DNA of 64,000 bases, from assembly GCF_903064525.1 (NCBI RefSeq), contig NZ_LR797830.1, forward strand, positions 558,001 through 622,000. The letters run 5' to 3'. The notes under the pieces were generated by a model. That model searched no databases. It worked only from the letters and a program-made list of their open reading frames with translations, and was not told the DNA's origin. Position numbers and translations under genes: made by a program. This DNA is from Methylacidimicrobium sp. AP8. Lineage in GTDB: Bacteria; Verrucomicrobiota; Verrucomicrobiia; Methylacidiphilales; Methylacidiphilaceae. Shown here one piece after another: positions 53,977-61,608 of the stretch; the first letter of the stretch is position 1; each line of letters starts with the position of its first letter.

Positions 53977-55542
53977 GTGAAAAACATCAAGGCGGCTTCC
54001 AGACGGTCGCGCCGGGGTGCCGCGGCGCTCGCCGGGATGGTGCTTTTTGCGATTCCGGCGGCCGGGGCGGTGCGCGCGCAGATCGAGCCGAAGGCGGAAA
54101 AGGCGGATTCCGCTCACCCCTCCCGGGCGCTGCCGCCCTATGAGCAGCCCGTGCAGGGGCGTCCGGCGCCGAGCAATGCCCCTGCACTCGAAACGCTTTT
54201 GGCGGCGGTATCGCCGATCGCCGCGAAACGATCCGATCCGACAGCCCTCGATCTGGCCGCCTGCTACCGGATGGCCGCCATCCGCTGGGATCAGCTCAAG
54301 ATCGACTACCAGACCCTCCGTGCCCAACAGGCGGTCGTGACACAAACCTTGTCGGCCTTCTTTCCGCAATTTTCCTGGGAAAATTTTCAGAGCTTTCAGA
54401 ACACGACGGGGGTCATCCCCACCGTAAGTGGCGTGGCTGTGGGGACCTCCAGCGGCTACTTCTCGTTCAACTCGATCAACACCACCTGGCTTCTCTTCGA
54501 CAGCCTCCGACAGCAGAACCGCGTCGCCGCGGCCCGGGCGGACGCCGCTGCCCAGTCCTATCGGCTCCAGCGGGATTACCAGCTGCTCTACCTCAACGTG
54601 GCGCAGGCGTTTTACCAGGAGCTCAACTATGAAGGGAGTGTCTCGATCCTCGAAGATCAGATCGCCGCTCTCCAAGGGCTCGTGAGCGAGCTCGAATATC
54701 GCCTTAAGATCGGGAGATCCCGCCCGGCCGACGTCTTCCAAGGGCAGGCGAATCTCGCTGCGGCCGTCGCGCAGCGGGAAGGGTATATCGGCCTGATGAA
54801 TCAGTACAAGGCGACGCTCAACTACTACCTGGGCATCGGTCCAGAGAGGATCAACCTGAAGGAGACGCAGCCTTTTCCCGGTTCCCAGGCCCTGGAAGAC
54901 TACCTGGTTCACGTCGGCACTCGGCCGGATATCCTGGCGCAGCTCCAGCTCCTGCGCGCGCAGAAGGCGCAGCTGGCCGTCGCCATCGGGAATTTCGGTC
55001 CGCGCGCGGGAATTTCGGGTAGCTACTTCCTGAGCCACCAGCCGGATTCGCCGATCTTCTGGACCGTCAACATCGTCACTACGATGCCCCTCTTCACCGG
55101 GGGCCTTCTCACCGCGACGGTCCGGGAGGAGCAAGCGCTTGTCCACGTCGCCGAACTCCAAGTGGAGAACTTGAAGCGCACGGCCGACCAGACCCTGCGC
55201 ATCGCCTTCGCCCTCTTCAATGCCGCCGTGGCCCAGGTCCTCCAGTACCGGGAGCAGGTCGAGGTTTCGGCGCTCTACTACGCAGCGCAGCGGGACGACT
55301 TCCAGCGCGGGGTCGCCCAGCTCCTCGACGTCCTGGTGGCCCTGAACACCTACCAGCAGGCGCGCCTCGCGCTGCATCAGAATGAGATGAACGCCCGCTA
55401 CCAGCTGGTTAATCTTTTCGTCCAGGCAGGCTTGACCCCCACGAATATCGAGGCCACGGGCCTTCCCGTGTCGAACGTCCTTCGCGCCGGTCCCCCGGTC
55501 GGGCCGGGCAATCCGCCGGCGCTCAAGGCTTTGATTCCGTAA
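53977..55542 (+). CDS. TolC-family outer-membrane efflux protein, copy 1
   Basis: 521 residues from GTG 53977. Signal peptide with a basic start (KNIKAASRRSRRGAA) and hydrophobic core ending AGAVRAQ. The mature part is mainly long helices with the two-fold repeat of TolC proteins: SVSILEDQIAALQGLVSELE, then YRLKIGRSRPADVFQGQANL, and in the second half LHVAELQ-like helices, QYREQVEVSALYYAAQ and RGVAQLLDVLVALNTYQQAR. It forms the trimeric outer-membrane channel of efflux pumps. Very close in sequence to the next gene, from which it is separated by a few bases. Confidence 0.92.
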   Translation: MKNIKAASRRSRRGAAALAGMVLFAIPAAGAVRAQIEPKAEKADSAHPSRALPPYEQPVQGRPAPSNAPALETLLAAVSPIAAKRSDPTALDLAACYRMAAIRWDQLKIDYQTLRAQQAVVTQTLSAFFPQFSWENFQSFQNTTGVIPTVSGVAVGTSSGYFSFNSINTTWLLFDSLRQQNRVAAARADAAAQSYRLQRDYQLLYLNVAQAFYQELNYEGSVSILEDQIAALQGLVSELEYRLKIGRSRPADVFQGQANLAAAVAQREGYIGLMNQYKATLNYYLGIGPERINLKETQPFPGSQALEDYLVHVGTRPDILAQLQLLRAQKAQLAVAIGNFGPRAGISGSYFLSHQPDSPIFWTVNIVTTMPLFTGGLLTATVREEQALVHVAELQVENLKRTADQTLRIAFALFNAAVAQVLQYREQVEVSALYYAAQRDDFQRGVAQLLDVLVALNTYQQARLALHQNEMNARYQLVNLFVQAGLTPTNIEATGLPVSNVLRAGPPVGPGNPPALKALIP

Positions 55543-55564
55543 CGGTGTGCCGAGGGGAGGGAGG

Positions 55565-57151
55565 ATGGACCTTAGGAAGCGCCGGAGGAGGAAGCGGCAG
55601 GGTGGGGCCCGCCGGCGGGCGGCTTTCGCGGTCGGAGCCCTTTGCCTGCTGGCTCTCTCTCCCCGGCCGGGTGCGGCTCAGCCGCCGGGAAAGGCCGAAG
55701 AGCCTCATGCCTCGCGGCCCCTGCGCGCCCTGCCGGCCCAGGCGCAACCGGTGCCCGCCCGCCCCGCTCCGTCGAGCCTGCCTTCCTTGGACGCTCTGCT
55801 GCAAACGGCTTCACCGATCGCCGTCAAGCGATCGGATCCCCAGGCGATCGACCTGGCGGAATGCTACCGGTTGGCGGCGATCCGTTGGGATCAGCTGAAA
55901 ATCGATTATCAGACCGTGCGGGCGCAGCAGGCGGTGGTGGCGCAAGCGCAATCCGCGTTCCTGCCGCAATTTTCCTGGGAGAACATGCAGAGCTTTCAGA
56001 ACACGACGGGAGTCATTCCGACCGTCGGCGGCGTCGCGGTGGGAACTTCCGCTCCCAACGGCTACTTTTCCTTCAACGCGATCAACTCGACCTGGCTCCT
56101 CTTCGACAGCCTGCGGCAACAGAACCGGATCGCAGCGGCCAGGGCGACTGCGGGCGCGCAGGCCTACACCATGGCATGGGATTATCAGAATCTCTATTTG
56201 AACGTCGCCCAGGCCTTCTATCAGGTGCTCAACTACGAGGGCAGCGTCTTCATCCTCGATGACCAGATCGCGGCCCTCCGAGGCCTGGTGAACGAGCTGC
56301 AGTATCGGTGGAAGGTCGGCCGATCCCGGCCGGCCGACGTCTATCAAGGGCAGGCGAACCTTGCGGCCGCCGTTGCCGCGCGGGAAGGCTACATCGGCTT
56401 GATGAACCAGTACAAGGCGACGCTCAATTACTACTTGGGCATCGGCCCGGAGAACATCGATCTTAAGGAGACCCAACCGTTTCCGGGCCCCCAAGCCCTG
56501 GAAGAGTACCTGGTGCACGTCGGAAGCCGGCCCGACGTGCTTGCCCAGGTGCAGCTCTTGCGCGCCCAGAAAGCGTCGCTTGCAGTCGCCATCGGGGAGT
56601 TCGGCCCGCGCACGGCGCTCACCGGCACCTATTTTCTCAGCCATCAACCGGATTCCCCTGTTCTTTGGAACACCAATATCGTCACCACCATGCCGCTCTT
56701 TACCGGCGGCCTCAACACCGGGTACGTCCGCCAGGAGCAGGCGCTGGTGCATTCGGCCGAGCTCCAGGTGGAAAATCTGAAGCGCACCGCAGACCAGAAC
56801 CTGCGCATCGCCTTTGCGCTCTTCAACGCCGCCGTGGGACAGGTTCTCCAGTATCGCGAGCAGGTCGAGGTTTCGGCGCTCTACTATGAGGCGCAGCGAA
56901 ACGATTTTCAGCGCGGGGTGGCGCAGCTCCTCGATGTGCTCACCGCGTTAAACGTCTACCAGCAGGCGAGGCTTTCGCTCCATCAGACCGAGATGAACGC
57001 CCGCTATCAACTGGTGAATCTCTTCGTCCAGGCGGGCCTGGCCGACGGAAACTTGAAACACACGGGCCTTCCGCTTCAGGATATGCTGCAAACCAGTTCA
57101 CCCTCCGGCCCGGGGACTCCTCCGGCGATGCCGGTCTCGGCTCGGCCGTGA
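55565..57151 (+). CDS. TolC-family outer-membrane efflux protein, copy 2
   Basis: 528 residues from ATG 55565, preceded by GGGGAGGGAGG; an in-frame GTG at 55547 would add six residues. A signal peptide (RRRAAFAVGALCLLALS...GAAQ) precedes a mature protein nearly superimposable on copy 1: IDYQT-x-RAQQAVV, FLPQFSWENMQSFQNTTGVI, RWKVGRSRPADVYQGQANLA, EGYIGLMNQYKATLNYYLGI and RGVAQLLDVLTALNVYQQAR. A recent tandem duplication. The two could form homotrimers or mixed trimers serving the RND pumps downstream. Confidence 0.92.
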   Translation: MDLRKRRRRKRQGGARRRAAFAVGALCLLALSPRPGAAQPPGKAEEPHASRPLRALPAQAQPVPARPAPSSLPSLDALLQTASPIAVKRSDPQAIDLAECYRLAAIRWDQLKIDYQTVRAQQAVVAQAQSAFLPQFSWENMQSFQNTTGVIPTVGGVAVGTSAPNGYFSFNAINSTWLLFDSLRQQNRIAAARATAGAQAYTMAWDYQNLYLNVAQAFYQVLNYEGSVFILDDQIAALRGLVNELQYRWKVGRSRPADVYQGQANLAAAVAAREGYIGLMNQYKATLNYYLGIGPENIDLKETQPFPGPQALEEYLVHVGSRPDVLAQVQLLRAQKASLAVAIGEFGPRTALTGTYFLSHQPDSPVLWNTNIVTTMPLFTGGLNTGYVRQEQALVHSAELQVENLKRTADQNLRIAFALFNAAVGQVLQYREQVEVSALYYEAQRNDFQRGVAQLLDVLTALNVYQQARLSLHQTEMNARYQLVNLFVQAGLADGNLKHTGLPLQDMLQTSSPSGPGTPPAMPVSARP

Positions 57152-57253
57152 GCGTCTTCCCTGTTTGGGGAAGACGGAAGAACCAGCGGATGCCGCTGTT
57201 TTGCGGGGCGGCCTGAGCCGCTGCCGATCCAGGAAGGGAGTCCGAAACGAAAC

Positions 57254-57826
57254 GTGGCGGCGGAAGAATCGGAAGATGCCGAGCTCATGGCGCAGATCGC
57301 CAGGGGCGACGATAATGCCTTCCGGCGATTGATCGAGCGGCATCAGCTCGCGGTTTTCGGCACGGCGGTCAAGATGCTGCAGGACCGCTTCGTCGCGGAA
57401 GAGATCACGCAAAAGGCATTCCTACGCGTGTATTGGGCGGCCAAGCGGTACCGGCCGACGGCGAAGTTCCGCACTTGGCTCTTCACGATCCTGCGGCGGC
57501 TGGTCTTGAACGAGCTGCGCCGCCGGTCTTCTGCCGACGCATTCGTTCCCGCCGGCGACGATCCTTGGGAGGGGACCCCGTCGGCTTCCGCCCGTTCTCC
57601 GGCGGATTCGCTGATCGACAAGGAACGGCTCGAGCTGGTTGAGCGCGCCCTCGCCTCGCTTCCTCCGAACCAGAGGCTCGCGGTGGTGCTCAAGAGCTAC
57701 GACGACCTCTCCTACGAGGAGATCGCGCGGGTCCTCGGCCTCTCGCTCAGCGCCACCCGCGCCCTGCTCTTTCGCGCGCGCGAAAGCTTGCGCAAGAGCT
57801 TGTCGTCTCTCAAGGACATCCGATGA
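57254..57826 (+). CDS. ECF-type RNA polymerase sigma factor
   Basis: 190 residues from GTG 57254. Region 2: LIERHQLAVFGTAVKMLQDR, FVAEEITQKAFLRVYWAA and FRTWLFTILRRLVLNELRRR. A variable linker follows, then region 4: LASLPPNQRLAVVLKSYDDL, SYEEIARVLGLSLSATRALL and FRARESLRKSL. ECF factors usually switch on envelope or stress genes, and its place between tolC genes and RND pumps suggests it controls this locus. No classical anti-sigma factor gene is recognisable next to it. The stop overlaps the next start (ATGA). Confidence 0.92.
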   Translation: MAAEESEDAELMAQIARGDDNAFRRLIERHQLAVFGTAVKMLQDRFVAEEITQKAFLRVYWAAKRYRPTAKFRTWLFTILRRLVLNELRRRSSADAFVPAGDDPWEGTPSASARSPADSLIDKERLELVERALASLPPNQRLAVVLKSYDDLSYEEIARVLGLSLSATRALLFRARESLRKSLSSLKDIR

Positions 57827-58251
57827 TCGAGCGAAGGCCGGGAGCGGATCGGTCTTTTCCCTCCTTTCCGTCGGGGGAGGAACCGAGTAGATTCCTTTCC
57901 ATGCTGGCCGAACGACGCTTTCGTCCCTTCCCGATTCTCTTCGCCGTCTTTTGCTTCAGCCTCTCTCCGTCTTTCTCGAACGCACACGCTGCGAGCCGGC
58001 CGGAGGTTCTTTCGGGGGATGCTCCGCCGGGGGTGGTCCTATGGAAGAGATTTCCCGAGGGAGGCGGCTATTTCCAGCAGCGAGCGGATGCGCCGATCAT
58101 CGTCATTCCGGCCCCTCCTCGGCTACCGGTTCCTTCGGCTCTCGAGGGTGGGATGAGAGCCGCACATGGGAGAATACCGCAACAGAAGATCGTGCCTTCC
58201 TTCCTGCCGGACGAAGCGGTCGAGGTCGGGGCCTTTTCGGGCGGCCTGTAG
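57823..58251 (+). CDS. Small exported protein of unknown function after the sigma factor
   Basis: 142 residues if started at the ATG overlapping the sigma factor stop. A later in-frame ATG at 57901 would give a clean signal peptide (RRFRPFPILFAVFCFSLSPSF, cut near AHAAS). The mature part is short and Pro-rich (APIIVIPAPPRLPVPSA) with no known motif. It occupies the slot of an anti-sigma factor, but I see neither a zinc HxxxCxxC motif nor a cytoplasmic sigma-binding domain. Function unknown. Confidence 0.6.
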   Translation: MIERRPGADRSFPSFPSGEEPSRFLSMLAERRFRPFPILFAVFCFSLSPSFSNAHAASRPEVLSGDAPPGVVLWKRFPEGGGYFQQRADAPIIVIPAPPRLPVPSALEGGMRAAHGRIPQQKIVPSFLPDEAVEVGAFSGGL

Positions 58252-58398
58252 CCGGCGGGGGAAGCCGGTCGGCCTTCCGCAGGAGCCTCGCGACATTCGG
58301 CGGTCCGGGTGGTTTAATTATTGGAGAGCCCCGGGTAAACGGCCGTGGGCTCGCTGGAACGGCCCTTCCCGGGAAGCGGCAAGGGAAAGGGCGGCCCG

Positions 58399-61300
58399 AT
58401 GACACTCTCCGATCTCTCGATCCGCCGGCCGGTCTTCGCCTGGATGCTGATGGCCGGGCTTATCCTCTTCGGAGCGATCTCTCTGGGCAGGCTGGGGGTC
58501 AGCGACCTACCGGAAATCGACTTTCCGGTATTGACCATCAACCTCCAGTGGGCGGGCGCCGCGCCCGAAATCCTGGAGACGTCGATCGTCGATCCGATCG
58601 AGGAAGCGGTGATCTCCGCGCAGGGGCTGCGGAACATCACCTCTTTTATCGAGCAGGGGCAAGCGTCGATCATCCTCGAGTTCGAGCTCGGGCGGCCGAT
58701 CGACGCGGCCTTGACCGAGGTCCAGTCGAAGGTCAGCTCGGTCAAGCTCCCCTACGACACGACGACTCAGGTGGCGACGCAGACCGTGCAGCCGGTCGCG
58801 CAGCCGATTCTCACCAAGGATAACCCGGAAGAACAGCCGATCCTGATTCTTGCGCTTTCGGGGAAGGACAAGACCCTCCACGACCTGGTTACCTACGTCG
58901 ACCTGGTGCTCCACGATGAGTTCCAGATCGTCCCCGGCGTCGGCCAGATCGTATTGGCCGGCTACAACGTCCGCAACCTGCGCGTCTGGGTCGACAACGA
59001 GAAGCTCAAGCCGCTGCAGCTCACCGTGCTCGACGTGCAGACCGCCCTCCAGCAGGAGCAGGTCGAAGTGGCGGCCGGCTATCTCGAAAACGCGAAACGG
59101 GAGATGAACGTCCGGGCGATGGGAGAAGGGCTGACTCCGGAGCAAGTGGGCAACATCCAGATCAAGAGGCGAGGGACCGAGCTCATCTATCGGTCTCCGA
59201 TTCACATCAAGGACGTCGCCCGTGTCGAGGACGGGCTCGACGACATCCGGCGGATCGCGGTCCGGGGCGGACATCCGGTGATCGGCTTAGGGATCAAGAA
59301 GCAGCCGGGAGCCAACTCGGTAGCGGTCGCCCGGTCGGTCAAGCAAAAGCTGGAGGAGGTCAAGCGCCACTTGCCTCCCGGCTTCGACCTCCAAGTGGTG
59401 TATGACCGGACGCAGCATATCGAAGAGGCGATCCAGGAAACGCTCTTCACCCTGCTGCTCTCGGCCCTGGTGACCGCTGTCGTCTGCTATCTTTTCCTCG
59501 GAACTTGGAGCTCTACCGTCAACGTTCTCCTCTCGATTCCTACATCGGTGCTCGGAACCTTCATCATCCTCTACTTTTTAGGCTTCACGCTCAACTTCTT
59601 CACCCTCCTCGGACTGTCCCTGGCGATCGGCATCATCGTCGATGACGCAATCATGGTGCTGGAGAACATCGTCCGGCATCGAGAGATGGGCCAGGGAAGG
59701 GTGCTGGCCGCCCAGATCGGAGCGCGGGAAATCACCTTTGCGGCCGTGGCGGCCACGGTCGCAATCCTGGCGATCTTCCTCCCGGTCGCCTTCATGCGCG
59801 GGATTGTCGGCAAGTATTTCTACCAGTTCGGCACGACGATCACGGCGGCCGTCGCGCTTTCGCTCCTCGAGGCGATCACCTTGACCCCCATGCGCTGCTC
59901 CCAGCTTCTCGAGGATCCGAAACGGCGCCGAGGGCTGGCGTGGCTCATGGACCGGCTCTTCCGCGAGCTTTCGCGGGCCTACCGGCTCATCCTGCGCCTC
60001 TGCGTCGACCACCCCTGGCTGATCCTCTTCACGGCTGCGATCCTCTTCGCGTTCTCGCTGCGCTTCTTGGCGCTCCTTCCCAAGGAGCTGATCCCCGCGC
60101 AAGACGAGTCTTCCTTCTTGGTGCGCATCCAAACACCGGTCGGCTCCTCCATTCACTTGACCCGGAGGAAGCTGGAGGAGTGCGAGGCGATCATCGCGAC
60201 CCACCCGGAGGTCGCGCGCCTCTTTGGCGAGGTCGGAGGCTTCATTCAGCGGACGGGGGCCAGCGACGGCAACTTGATCGACGCCCAGGTCAACATGGGC
60301 ACGATTTACGTGACGCTCAAGCCCAAGAAGGAGCGGAAGCTTACCCAGCAGGAGCTGGGAGACCGGCTCCGATCCGAGCTCGCCAAGATCGGGGGAGTCC
60401 AGGTGGGCCTGCAAGACTTGTCGATCCGGGGATTTACCACCGGGCGCGGATTCCCGATCGAATTTTCGGTGCGCGGCCGGGACTACAAGGTGCTCCGGGA
60501 GCAGGTCGCCAAGATCACGGGCGAGATGAAGCGATCCGGCTACTTCGTCGACCTTGACACCGACTTCCGGGATGGGATGCCCGAGGTCCGCGTCTTCCCC
60601 GACCGGTTCGCCGCCAATGCCTGCGCGATGCCGATCCAAAATATCGCCAACACGGTGGCGGTCGCCATCGGCGGCGTGGCCCAGAGCCAGTTCACCAACG
60701 GGGATCGGCGCTACGATATTCGGATTCGGCTCGAGGGGGGAGAGCGGGTCAAGCCCGAGGATATCCAGAAGCTCTTCGTCCGGACCAACTCCAACGAATA
60801 CATGCCGATCACCTCGGTCGCCCATTTTGAAACCGTACCGACCTTCCAGACGATCGGCCGGCGGATGCGGGAGCGGGCGATCACGGTCTTCGCCAACGTC
60901 GCCCCGGGAAAATCCCAGGCAGCGGCGCTGGCCGTTGCCCGGAAGATCGCCGAACGGAACGTCCTCCATGGTTACCGGGTCTACTGGAGCGGCGGTGCCG
61001 CCGCCTTCGAAGAGACCTTCGGCAGCCTCGAATTCGCTCTTTGGGTGGGAGTCGTCGTCGCCTACATGGTGCTCGCCTCCCAGTTCAACAGCTTCGTCCA
61101 TCCCTTCACCGTCCTGCTGGCTCTTCCGTTCAGCTTGAGCGGAGCTCTTTTCGCTCTCTGGCTGACGCATCAGTCGATCAACCTCTACAGCATGATCGGC
61201 CTGGTGCTCCTCATGGGAATCGCCAAGAAGAATTCGATCCTGCTCGTCGAGTTCGCCAACCAGAAGCGGCAGCTCGACGGGCTGCCCGTCCGCGAAGCGC

Positions 61301-61608
61301 TGCTGGAAGCGGGGCCGATCCGGCTCCGCCCGATTCTGATGACCTCGGTTGCGACGCTGGCGGCGGCACTTCCGCCGGCCCTGGCGATCGGCCCCGGCTC
61401 CGAGAGCCGGATTCCGATGGCGATCACGATTCTCGGAGGCGTGACGGTTTCCACCTTCTTCACTCTCCTTGTCGTGCCGGCGGCCTACCGCGTGCTCGCC
61501 CGGCTGGAGAGAAAGCCGCGTTCCCCTGCCGCTCCGGCCGGCCGGGCGCCGGCTTCGATGGTTTGGGAGCATGCGGAGGCCCGGCAGAGCCCGGACGGAA
61601 TCCCGTGA
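58399..61608 (+). CDS. RND multidrug/metabolite efflux pump, inner-membrane subunit 1 (HAE1/MdtB-like)
   Basis: 1,069 residues from ATG 58399. Typical start SIRRPVFAWMLMAGLILFGA and twelve membrane helices in two halves. Proton relay residues are present: the Asp pair in LAIGIIVDDAIMVLENIVRH (helix 4) and Lys in LLMGIAKKNSILLVEFANQK (helix 10). Large porter domains lie between helices 1-2 and 7-8. It exports small molecules with a membrane-fusion protein and a TolC channel. No membrane-fusion protein gene is in the window. Its stop overlaps the GTG of the second pump. Confidence 0.95.
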   Translation: MTLSDLSIRRPVFAWMLMAGLILFGAISLGRLGVSDLPEIDFPVLTINLQWAGAAPEILETSIVDPIEEAVISAQGLRNITSFIEQGQASIILEFELGRPIDAALTEVQSKVSSVKLPYDTTTQVATQTVQPVAQPILTKDNPEEQPILILALSGKDKTLHDLVTYVDLVLHDEFQIVPGVGQIVLAGYNVRNLRVWVDNEKLKPLQLTVLDVQTALQQEQVEVAAGYLENAKREMNVRAMGEGLTPEQVGNIQIKRRGTELIYRSPIHIKDVARVEDGLDDIRRIAVRGGHPVIGLGIKKQPGANSVAVARSVKQKLEEVKRHLPPGFDLQVVYDRTQHIEEAIQETLFTLLLSALVTAVVCYLFLGTWSSTVNVLLSIPTSVLGTFIILYFLGFTLNFFTLLGLSLAIGIIVDDAIMVLENIVRHREMGQGRVLAAQIGAREITFAAVAATVAILAIFLPVAFMRGIVGKYFYQFGTTITAAVALSLLEAITLTPMRCSQLLEDPKRRRGLAWLMDRLFRELSRAYRLILRLCVDHPWLILFTAAILFAFSLRFLALLPKELIPAQDESSFLVRIQTPVGSSIHLTRRKLEECEAIIATHPEVARLFGEVGGFIQRTGASDGNLIDAQVNMGTIYVTLKPKKERKLTQQELGDRLRSELAKIGGVQVGLQDLSIRGFTTGRGFPIEFSVRGRDYKVLREQVAKITGEMKRSGYFVDLDTDFRDGMPEVRVFPDRFAANACAMPIQNIANTVAVAIGGVAQSQFTNGDRRYDIRIRLEGGERVKPEDIQKLFVRTNSNEYMPITSVAHFETVPTFQTIGRRMRERAITVFANVAPGKSQAAALAVARKIAERNVLHGYRVYWSGGAAAFEETFGSLEFALWVGVVVAYMVLASQFNSFVHPFTVLLALPFSLSGALFALWLTHQSINLYSMIGLVLLMGIAKKNSILLVEFANQKRQLDGLPVREALLEAGPIRLRPILMTSVATLAAALPPALAIGPGSESRIPMAITILGGVTVSTFFTLLVVPAAYRVLARLERKPRSPAAPAGRAPASMVWEHAEARQSPDGIP

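Noticed and set aside
57823-58251. Anti-sigma factor assignment for the gene after the ECF sigma factor
   Set aside because: Position fits but there is no zinc-binding motif or sigma-binding helix set; the protein looks exported and Pro-rich, so I left it as unknown.
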